A program made the position numbers and the translations under genes. This document shows positions 1-4,935 of a DNA stretch of 5,022 bases, piece after piece. The notes under the pieces were generated by a model. The model ran no database searches. It worked only from the letters and a program-made list of their open reading frames with translations, and was not told the origin of the DNA. Position 1 is the stretch's first letter, and every line of letters starts with the position of its first letter. Source of the DNA: Candidatus Brocadiaceae bacterium (lineage in GTDB: Bacteria; Planctomycetota; MHYJ01; JACQXL01; CAKKQI01); contig CAKKQI010000492.1 in the NCBI GenBank assembly GCA_919901895.1, positions 1 through 5,022 on the forward strand. The letters are read 5' to 3'.

Positions 1-174
1 GGAATTCTGGGCGGCTATTCCGATGAAATTCGCGGCGTCGCCGCCTGGGCCTTAGGCCAGTTCAAAGACGAATTGAGCCGGCAGACGCTGGAAAATGCCC
101 TGGATGATAAAAGCCTGGCCGTCCGCTCCGCCGCTAAATTGTTCCTGAAAGATAAAAAAAATAAACCCAATTAA
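1..174 (+). CDS. HEAT-repeat protein, C-terminal fragment (5' end outside the window)
   Basis: The frame is open from base 1 to a TAA at 172-174 and gives 57 residues. They read as one and a half HEAT/PBS-lyase-type helical repeats: the pattern EIRGVAAWALGQF, then about 17 residues on, LAVRSAAKLFL, has the spacing of alternating amphipathic helices with the usual V-R-x-x-A-A core. It ends in a lysine/asparagine-rich tail. HEAT repeats are protein-protein interaction scaffolds; no catalytic residue is visible, so its role cannot be told from this piece. The next gene, also HEAT-rich, begins 16 bases after the stop on the same strand. The two are therefore likely co-transcribed and may be related by duplication. 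The domain type is fairly clear; the identity of the full protein is unknown. Confidence 0.8.
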   Translation, partial: GILGGYSDEIRGVAAWALGQFKDELSRQTLENALDDKSLAVRSAAKLFLKDKKNKPN

Positions 175-190
175 AGGTATCAACAGAACC

Positions 191-1741
191 ATGAAAATTA
201 ACTTACAACTCTTACTTTGCTCAATCCTGATAGCGTTTTTTATCTCCCCTTTTCTCTACCCAACAGAAAATGAGAGTATCGGCGAACTGGAAAAAATAGT
301 TAAAGATACATCTTACGGCAATTACTGGGACCGGCGTGAAGCCATCCCGAAACTTGGTAAAATCGCCAATCAGGAATCAACCCGTATCCTGATGGAACTG
401 CTGGGCGACTCCGAACCGCCGATCCAGGAATCAGCCGTAATGACCCTGGCTAAACTGTCCGACCCAGAAACCATTGCCTGGTTTGCTGAAAAATCGTTAT
501 CCCATCAGAATCAACAGGTTAGAATCAATGCCGCCTGGACCTTAAAATTACTTAAAACTGAATCCGCCATTCCCCATCTCTTGACTGCTCTTAAAAAGAA
601 TCCTGGCCTAACGCGGGCTAAAATCATTGAAGCGTTAAGTTATATGCCTGTGCCGCCTGCCCCGATAAAATCGGGGACTGAAACTAATATTTTTGACGCC
701 ATTGCCGGTTGTATGCTGGATAACAATCCGCTGGTCCGGGTGGCCGTGGCTGAAGCGCTGGGGCGAATCAAAAATCCAAACGGCTACGAAATCCTTTTAC
801 AAAAACGGCTGGATTCCGACGGGCTGGTCCGGGCCAAGGTGCTGGAAGGCCTGGCTCTGATTGACCCGGCCAAAGCCAAACCTGAATTAGAAAAAGCCCT
901 AAAAGATAATGACGACCGGGGCCGGATCGCCGCCGTAGAATCATTACCTCTAGTTGATAACGAATCCGCCTGGTCAGCAGCGGTGGCTGCCTTGGCTGAT
1001 AAAGAATGGACTGTCCGCGCCAGCGCCATTGAAGTTCTCCGGAAACTCCGCGATAAACGCGCGATCGAAATTTTAAATAACCATCTTACTAAAGAAAAAT
1101 GGCGATTGCGTTATGATATCGGCAAAACCGTAAGAGATCTAACTAAAATTGATGCGCCATCCGACCAGACCGTGGCGCGTTTTTTTGATATCCCGGTTTT
1201 CGGACAAAATATTATCTTCATCATTGATTTCTCCGGCAGTATGAAATATGCCGCGACGAAAAAAGATGACCAGACCAAGATTGAACTGGCTCAAAAAGAA
1301 CTGGAACAAACATTATTAAAATTTAAACCGGACCAGAAATTTAACATTATTTTAATGAGTACCGAGGCGATAAAAATAAATAAACGGACTGTCGCCCCGC
1401 GGATGGTTCCGGCCGTTGACGCCAATAAAAAACAGGCACTGCAATTTGTCGCCTCTATCTGGGATAAACTGGAAGACCTGAAACGCGGCCGGGGCGATAT
1501 GTATGACGCTTTAATGGAGGCCTTTGAAGAAGAAAACGTTGATACTGTTTTTATCCTTTCTGACGGTAAACCCACCTACGGTCAATATGTTTATAAAAAT
1601 AATTTCATAGAAAATCTTAAAGAAAACAACCGTTATCGTAAGATTGTCGTGCATACAATTCTGACCGGCCGAACCGGTACGGATGCCGGATTTATCGAGG
1701 ATATTGCCGAGTCTACCGGCGGAATGTTCGTGAAAAAATGA
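191..1741 (+). CDS. HEAT-repeat / von Willebrand factor A domain protein, membrane-anchored or exported
   Basis: This 516-residue protein has a hydrophobic segment at about residues 5-23, after a single early lysine, that looks like a signal peptide or N-terminal anchor. Cys10 lies inside the hydrophobic run, so a lipoprotein signal is unlikely. Residues about 28-320 are HEAT repeats, for example QQVRINAAWTLKLL and PLVRVAVAEALGRI. Residues about 340-516 are a VWA domain with the MIDAS metal-site motif D346-F-S348-G-S350 after a hydrophobic strand, and the late Asp458 in FILSDG. The usual MIDAS threonine, expected before the YDAL segment, appears to be replaced by Gly435-Asp436. Such proteins probably bind partner proteins outside the cytoplasm; the partner is unknown. 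The ATG at 191 is preceded by AAAGG at 173-177, which overlaps the stop of the previous gene at a long 13-base spacing, so ribosome binding looks weak. The gene lies 16 bases from its HEAT neighbour. A palindrome at 660-676 encodes part of an inter-repeat linker. Confidence 0.88.
   Translation: MKINLQLLLCSILIAFFISPFLYPTENESIGELEKIVKDTSYGNYWDRREAIPKLGKIANQESTRILMELLGDSEPPIQESAVMTLAKLSDPETIAWFAEKSLSHQNQQVRINAAWTLKLLKTESAIPHLLTALKKNPGLTRAKIIEALSYMPVPPAPIKSGTETNIFDAIAGCMLDNNPLVRVAVAEALGRIKNPNGYEILLQKRLDSDGLVRAKVLEGLALIDPAKAKPELEKALKDNDDRGRIAAVESLPLVDNESAWSAAVAALADKEWTVRASAIEVLRKLRDKRAIEILNNHLTKEKWRLRYDIGKTVRDLTKIDAPSDQTVARFFDIPVFGQNIIFIIDFSGSMKYAATKKDDQTKIELAQKELEQTLLKFKPDQKFNIILMSTEAIKINKRTVAPRMVPAVDANKKQALQFVASIWDKLEDLKRGRGDMYDALMEAFEEENVDTVFILSDGKPTYGQYVYKNNFIENLKENNRYRKIVVHTILTGRTGTDAGFIEDIAESTGGMFVKK
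660..676. repeat. 17-bp palindrome inside the HEAT-VWA gene
   Basis: CCCCGAT, a 3-base AAA spacer and ATCGGGG form a perfect 7-bp inverted repeat. It encodes residues 157-162 (APIKSG) of the HEAT-VWA protein. These lie in a proline-rich linker between a helix ending LSYM and the next helix starting NIFDAIAGC. The linker is longer than those between the other HEAT repeats of this protein. A small palindromic element tolerated in a surface loop would explain this, but no empty copy is available here for comparison. Confidence 0.75.
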
Positions 1742-1791
1742 CCCCGCCCTTTTGGTATTTGCTATTAGGCCTACTGGTTCTTGACACTTAA
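1738..1791 (+). CDS. Short hydrophobic reading frame overlapping the HEAT-VWA stop; possible truncated gene start
   Basis: ATG at 1738-1740 shares bases with the TGA stop of the HEAT-VWA gene (an ATGA overlap, typical of translational coupling). The frame encodes 17 residues, MTPPFWYLLLGLLVLDT, before TAA at 1789-1791. Residues 5-15 look like the start of a membrane segment or signal peptide. The frame runs into the repeat block, and its last codons border one copy of a 12-base direct repeat at 1787-1798. Two readings are possible: the surviving 5' end of a third operon gene cut off by insertion or deletion, or a chance frame. Against a real gene are the lack of a clear ribosome binding site and the fact that codons 2-7 lie in the left arm of an inverted repeat that also occurs at 1907-1921. 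Low confidence. Confidence 0.3.
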   Translation: MTPPFWYLLLGLLVLDT

Positions 1792-1810
1792 AATTGTTAG
1801 AGCCTATCCT
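1781..1810 (+). promoter_or_regulatory. Candidate sigma-70 promoter for PNP, TTGACA-N18-TATCCT
   Basis: A perfect -35 hexamer TTGACA lies at 1781-1786 and a 4/6 match to the -10 hexamer, TATCCT, at 1805-1810, with an 18-base spacer. The same spacer length occurs in the stronger promoter at 2888. Transcription would start near 1817 and give PNP a leader of about 127 bases containing both hairpins of the repeat block. The -10 lies in the left arm of an inverted repeat. A weaker alternative is TTGTTG at 1858-1863 with TACAAT at 1881-1886 and a 17-base spacer. Neither choice can be decided from sequence alone. Confidence 0.4.
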
Positions 1811-1908
1811 AATATTAATTTTTCGGGTAGCGCGGGACTTTATGTCCCGCCTTAAAATTGTTGGGGATAAACCCCGACGCTACAATATTATTAGGATAAG
1901 CTCTTAAC
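1796..1908. mobile_element. Cloverleaf-like palindromic repeat unit, possible non-autonomous (MITE/REP-like) element
   Basis: Inverted arms 1800-1814 and 1889-1903 match at 14 of 15 positions (GAGCCTATCCTAATA against TATTAGGATAAGCTC). Inside them, GTAGC(G) at 1827-1832 pairs with (C)GCTAC at 1878-1883. That inner stem encloses two hairpins: GCGGGAC/GTCCCGC (1832-1838 and 1844-1850, 5-base loop) and GGGG/CCCC (1863-1866 and 1872-1875, 5-base loop). The fold is a stem opening into a multi-branch junction. The flanking bases read GTTA at 1796-1799 and TTAAC at 1904-1908. A 12-base direct repeat CTTAAAATTGTT occurs at 1787-1798 and again at 1851-1862. No transposase frame is present, so any mobility would need help in trans. 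Calling it mobile is inference; the fold itself is read directly. Confidence 0.55.
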
Positions 1909-1943
1909 CAAAAGGGCGGGGCCGGCCCTGAACCCCGCATTTT

Positions 1944-2801
1944 ATGGCTTTCTCCAAATTATCAAAAACGCTCCGTTATCTTCGGAAAAAGATAAATTCC
2001 CGTCCGGAAACCGCCCTGATTCTCGGCTCCGGGTGGTCCGCCTCAGGCGGACTGGATAATGATTTTACTATCGCGCAAATTATCCCCTATCAAAATATTC
2101 CCTTCTGGCCCGTTCCAACCACAAAGGGACACGCCCCGACGCCATCCGGGCAAACCGGTAAATTATTTGTAGTCCAATTGGACTACAAACCTATACTTAT
2201 TTTATCCGGCCGGGCCCATTATTACGAAGGTTTTTCGCCGGCAGAAATAGTTTATCCGGTAGAAGTCCTGAGTCATCTGGGTATTAAACAATTAATCGTC
2301 ACCAATGCGGCCGGCGGAATTAACCCTGCTTTTAAGCCGGGTGATATTATGCTGATTATAGATCATATTAATTTTATACTAAAACGGAGTCCCGATTTTA
2401 TCGTGAAAGAGGCCCGGGCTATGTCTTATTCCCCTCTATTAAGAGGGGCCGAGGGTGTGTCATCCCTTTATGACTCAGATTTAATAACGCTCGCCCGAAA
2501 AGCAGCCCTAAAATTAAATATTTCGTTAAAAGAAGGCGTTTATTTAGCCACGAGCGGTCCGAGTTATGAAACGGCGGCTGAAATCAGGATGATGCGTTTT
2601 ATCGGGGCGGATGCGGTCGGGATGTCAACCGTCCCGGAAGTCCTGATGGCCCGGCAGCTGGGTTTAAAAGTCCTCGGACTTTCCTGTGTTGCCAACCAAG
2701 CCACCGGATTAACGCTAAACCGCTTAAATCACCAGTCAGTTTTGGAAGTAGTGGAACAAACCAAAGAAACATTAAGCCGGTTAATTAAAGAAATTATTTA
2801 A
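1944..2801 (+). CDS. punA: Purine nucleoside phosphorylase, trimeric (human/Mycobacterium-like) family
   Basis: This cytosolic purine-salvage enzyme of 285 residues splits inosine and guanosine with phosphate into base and ribose-1-phosphate. Family marks in order are the phosphate loop G28-S-G30, GHA at 62-64, G89-R-A-H-Y-Y-E95 (phosphate and ribose site), NAAGG 121-125, SGPSYE 204-209 with the purine-binding Glu209, GMSTVPE 226-232, Asn251, and His263 in LNHQSV. Glu209 and Asn251 match the 6-oxopurine-specific enzymes rather than methylthioadenosine phosphorylase. The ATG at 1944 is the only reasonable start, because TGA at 1929-1931 closes the frame upstream, yet no Shine-Dalgarno site is visible. 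Relative to remembered family sequences it has three insertions: about 3 residues after the phosphate loop, 7 residues (PTPSGQT, 65-71) between GHA and GKL, and 12 residues (162-173) between AMS and LYD. The second and third lie close to active-site loops. The Phe supplied by the neighbouring subunit (Phe159 in human) has no clear equivalent, so activity may differ from standard enzymes. Confidence 0.92.
   Translation: MAFSKLSKTLRYLRKKINSRPETALILGSGWSASGGLDNDFTIAQIIPYQNIPFWPVPTTKGHAPTPSGQTGKLFVVQLDYKPILILSGRAHYYEGFSPAEIVYPVEVLSHLGIKQLIVTNAAGGINPAFKPGDIMLIIDHINFILKRSPDFIVKEARAMSYSPLLRGAEGVSSLYDSDLITLARKAALKLNISLKEGVYLATSGPSYETAAEIRMMRFIGADAVGMSTVPEVLMARQLGLKVLGLSCVANQATGLTLNRLNHQSVLEVVEQTKETLSRLIKEII
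2036..2052. repeat. 17-bp palindrome in PNP next to the phosphate loop
   Basis: GTCCGCCT, a single central C at 2044 and AGGCGGAC form a perfect 8-bp inverted repeat. It encodes the segment just after Gly28-Ser29-Gly30 (around WSASGGL). By eye, this stretch is about three residues longer than in the Mycobacterium and human enzymes. Confidence 0.75.
2166..2189. repeat. 24-bp perfect palindrome in PNP, aligned to eight codons
   Basis: Twelve bases, TTTGTAGTCCAA (2166-2177), are followed without a gap by their exact reverse complement (2178-2189). The 24 bases are exactly codons 75-82 and encode FVVQLDYK, a beta-strand region between GKL and the GRAHYYEG motif. The distance between those motifs equals that in human and mycobacterial PNP as I recall them, so no net insertion is evident here. 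Confidence 0.85.
2431..2448. repeat. 18-bp palindrome within an apparent 36-bp in-frame insertion in PNP
   Basis: CCCCTCT, spacer ATTA and AGAGGGG form a perfect 7-bp inverted repeat. It lies in the stretch 2427-2462 that encodes YSPLLRGAEGVS. This stretch interrupts the family pattern AMS-x-A-Y-D, as in the human AMSDAYD, which here reads AMS, 12 extra residues, then SLYD. The insertion length is a multiple of three and keeps the frame. I recall similar CCCCTCT/AGAGGGG palindromes as dispersed repeats in uncultured bacterial genomes, but have not verified this. Confidence 0.8.
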
Positions 2802-2856
2802 CCCCGTTAGAAAGTAATTCTACGATACTGAAATTATCCGAGACATAGTTAATTGA

Positions 2857-2873
2857 CCCCTCGGGGAGTTTTT
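2857..2873 (+). terminator. Weak intrinsic terminator candidate after PNP
   Basis: CCCC (2857-2860) and GGGG (2863-2866) can form a short stem, probably three pairs closing a CTCG loop. A run of five T follows at 2869-2873 after a two-base AG gap. The stem is shorter than in typical terminators, so it may be only a partial stop. It lies 55 bases after the PNP stop and just before the promoter of the next gene, which suits a transcription boundary. Confidence 0.35.
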
Positions 2874-2887
2874 ACCGAATAAAAATA

Positions 2888-2917
2888 TTGACTTTTTTAA
2901 CACGTGACGCGTATAAT
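2888..2917 (+). promoter_or_regulatory. Near-consensus sigma-70 promoter of the activator gene, TTGACT-N18-TATAAT
   Basis: The -35 TTGACT (2888-2893, 5/6) and the perfect -10 TATAAT (2912-2917) are separated by 18 bases. Transcription is expected about seven bases after the -10, near 2924, which is the A of the in-frame ATG of the activator gene. The mRNA would then be leaderless. The spacer holds the palindromes CACGTG (2901-2906) and ACGCGT (2907-2912), which could bind a regulator. The TTG at 2888, which would be the longest possible start of the reading frame, is the -35 box itself. Confidence 0.75.
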
Positions 2918-2923
2918 CTAATA

Positions 2924-4930
2924 ATGAAGCTAAAACGATTATCCGATTATCTTGATTTGATGAAATCGGCTCAAGAACAGAAAGATTACCAGAAAGTAAA
3001 ACGCCTGGGCGAAGCCGCTCTTAAAAAATTTTATAGCCTGACCGGTGTTTCACCGCTGGAAAAATATTTTTTATATCACCGATTAGGTAACGCTTACTCA
3101 AAACTTTTTCTTTATTCCTCCAGCCTGGACCTTTCTTACAAAGCATATCTGATTGCCTCCAAACATCATCTTAAACCGGAATTCCTGGCCAGCATTTCAC
3201 ATAACCTGGGAGGTACTTTTAGAGTATTACGCAACCCTAATCAGGCCTTGAGATACCTACAGAAAGTGGAGCAATATTATCAGAAATATGGAAATAAGAG
3301 AGCACCCATGACTTCAGATATGCAGATAAATAACTGGATTCACATGGCTCATTGTTACCTGCAGAAAAATGAAACGGAAAAGATGCGGGAACTGTTAGAA
3401 CATAAAATATCACCCAAACTTACTACCATTACTAATAAAGGAGTCCTGGTAGATTATTATTTAGCGAGAGGTAATTATTTCCTCCAACTTCGTGAGCACG
3501 CCCAAGCTAAAGAGTGCTTCCAGAAAGGTGTCCAGTTAAGCCGGCAAGAACGACTGGACAGATGGGAAGTGCAGGGAAAAAATAGTCTGGCGATTCTTGC
3601 TATTATTGAAGGACAGGTTATCAGCGCCATTGAAATATTAAACAATACTTTCCGGGAAACCCGTCAGAAAAAAATGACCGGCCCTGCTTATGAAGTAGCA
3701 TTATTATTAAGAACTTGTTATAGATTTATGAGTCTTGCCTCGGCCGGAACCGACCCGATTGAACAGAGTAAATGGGAAAATAAAGGATCGCTTTTGGAAA
3801 GACGTCTCAAGTCAATGGTTAGGCAAATGGACCATGCCAAGTTTTACGAATCAAATAAACAGGCCGAAGAGATTTTTTATCAATTGCAAAAAGAAGGCCA
3901 GTTTTCTCCGACCGCGCGGAAATTTTTGGAGATTCCCACCAAAACTATTGGCCCCGAAAACGCACCTTCTTCTTATCAAGAGGTACTTATCGGCAAATCT
4001 GCCTTGATGCAGGAAGTTTATTATCTGGTGGAAAAAACGGCACCGACCGATTTACCGATCCTGATTTACGGCGAGACCGGCGCAGGCAAGGAACTGGTGG
4101 CCCGGGCGATTCATCAGAGGAGTCTTCGCTCCCGGCGAACTTGGCTAGCCTGTAATACCGGTGCGATTCCCGAGACACTTTTGGAGAGTGAACTCTTCGG
4201 TTATGTTAAGGGAGCTTTTACCGGGGCGCAATCTGATAAAAAAGGTTATATTGAACTCGCTTCGGACGGCACGCTCTTTCTGGATGAAGTCGGTAATATG
4301 TCTTTAGGGATGCAGCAGAAATTATTACGCGTGATGGAAGACAATCTCCTCTGGCGGGTCGGGGCGGAGAAAGAGATTCCGGTTAAAACCCGTTTTGTCT
4401 TGGCCAGTAATGAAGACCTGGAAGAATTAGTTAAAGCTAAACGCTTCCGGGAAGATTTATTATACCGGATTAACACGATTATTATTACCCTGCCGCCGTT
4501 AAGGGAACGGAAAGAAGATATTCCGCTCTTAACTCAGCACTTCTTAAAGAAGTGTTTACTTCCCCGCCAGGCACTTCCCGAAATTTCTTCCGGTGCGTTA
4601 GCGCTTCTTACTAACTACTTCTGGTCGGGCAACGTTCGCGAATTAGAAAATGAAATCAAGCGGATTTTAGTGTTGCATCCTCAGGCAAAACAGATTACCG
4701 AGGAAATGCTTTCAGAAGCGGTCCGCGGTTACCGGCCCAATCTACTCCGGGAAATTTCTGAGACAGGAAAACATACTTTCAGCAATTTAACCGAAATTTT
4801 CCAGAGGAATCTCATCAATCAGACGATAACCGATTGCGGCGGTAATCTCAGTCAGGCCGCCCGGCGGTTAGGTTATGACCGCCGTAATTTATATCGCAAG
4901 ATGAAACAATTAAAAATGCCCGTCCCATAA
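2924..4930 (+). CDS. Sigma-54-dependent transcriptional activator with an N-terminal TPR region
   Basis: The protein has 668 residues from ATG 2924. The frame extends in-phase to TTG 2888, but those 12 codons contain the -35 and -10 boxes, so I choose the ATG. Residues about 8-330 are helical TPR-like repeats (roughly 49-80, 89-119, 135-162, 176-208 and 216-248) in place of a receiver domain, and probably sense a protein or ligand. Residues about 353-575 are the AAA+ domain: Walker A GETGAGKE 383-390, the sigma-54 contact loop GAFTGA 430-435, Walker B LFLDE ending Asp454-Glu455, arginine-finger region FREDLLYR 508-515, and sensor II SGNVRELEN 568-576. Residues about 639-663 are a Fis-type helix-turn-helix (GGNLSQAARRLGY...). 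The intact GAFTGA implies that it opens sigma-54 promoters by ATP hydrolysis and that the genome has rpoN. No phosphoacceptor Asp domain is present, so control by a two-component kinase is unlikely. There is no Shine-Dalgarno site. The target genes are not evident in this window. Confidence 0.93.
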   Translation: MKLKRLSDYLDLMKSAQEQKDYQKVKRLGEAALKKFYSLTGVSPLEKYFLYHRLGNAYSKLFLYSSSLDLSYKAYLIASKHHLKPEFLASISHNLGGTFRVLRNPNQALRYLQKVEQYYQKYGNKRAPMTSDMQINNWIHMAHCYLQKNETEKMRELLEHKISPKLTTITNKGVLVDYYLARGNYFLQLREHAQAKECFQKGVQLSRQERLDRWEVQGKNSLAILAIIEGQVISAIEILNNTFRETRQKKMTGPAYEVALLLRTCYRFMSLASAGTDPIEQSKWENKGSLLERRLKSMVRQMDHAKFYESNKQAEEIFYQLQKEGQFSPTARKFLEIPTKTIGPENAPSSYQEVLIGKSALMQEVYYLVEKTAPTDLPILIYGETGAGKELVARAIHQRSLRSRRTWLACNTGAIPETLLESELFGYVKGAFTGAQSDKKGYIELASDGTLFLDEVGNMSLGMQQKLLRVMEDNLLWRVGAEKEIPVKTRFVLASNEDLEELVKAKRFREDLLYRINTIIITLPPLRERKEDIPLLTQHFLKKCLLPRQALPEISSGALALLTNYFWSGNVRELENEIKRILVLHPQAKQITEEMLSEAVRGYRPNLLREISETGKHTFSNLTEIFQRNLINQTITDCGGNLSQAARRLGYDRRNLYRKMKQLKMPVP

Positions 4931-4935
4931 CTTTG

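Larger units (their letters stand above)
1742..1921. repeat. Outer 15-bp perfect inverted repeat around the HEAT-VWA/PNP gap
   Basis: The left arm CCCCGCCCTTTTGGT (1742-1756) starts one base after the HEAT-VWA stop. Its exact reverse complement lies at 1907-1921, 22 bases before the PNP start. The arms are not symmetric about the inner repeat: the left arm is 43 bases from the next inner arm at 1800, while the right arm is 3 bases from its partner. In RNA the arms could pair and close a large multi-branch structure. No T-run follows the right arm, so it is not a standard intrinsic terminator. Confidence 0.8.

Noticed and set aside
784..1029. Open frame of 81 codons on the - strand within the HEAT-VWA gene
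   Set aside because: It is antisense to clear HEAT repeats, and its low-complexity Ser/Ala/Arg composition is typical of a shadow frame.
1291..1575. Open frame of 94 codons on the - strand within the VWA domain
   Set aside because: It is antisense to conserved VWA sequence and has no recognisable domain or start signal.
1832..1862. Intrinsic terminator from the GCGGGAC/GTCCCGC hairpin
   Set aside because: The stem is good, but the bases after it on the + strand are CTTAAAATTGTT, with no T-run; the - strand reading also lacks a proper T-run.
1796..1908. tRNA or tRNA-like gene, because of the cloverleaf-like fold
   Set aside because: The arm lengths are wrong, and there is no T-arm consensus, anticodon arm or 7-bp acceptor stem of the right spacing.
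2888..2923. TTG start extending the activator by 12 residues
   Set aside because: The TTG is the -35 hexamer and the extension contains the -10 box, so a transcript from this promoter would not include it.
3735..4007. Open frame of 90 codons in another + frame of the activator gene
   Set aside because: It overlaps the activator's TPR-to-AAA+ linker region and start, has basic low-quality composition and no ribosome binding site.
3987..4476. Two - strand open frames across the AAA+ domain
   Set aside because: They are shadows of the strongly conserved Walker A, GAFTGA and Walker B region.
4538..4554. 17-bp palindrome CACTTCTT-A-AAGAAGTG in the activator gene
   Set aside because: It is AT-rich and encodes an ordinary AAA+ stretch (HFLKK region) with no length change against the family, so it is treated as chance.
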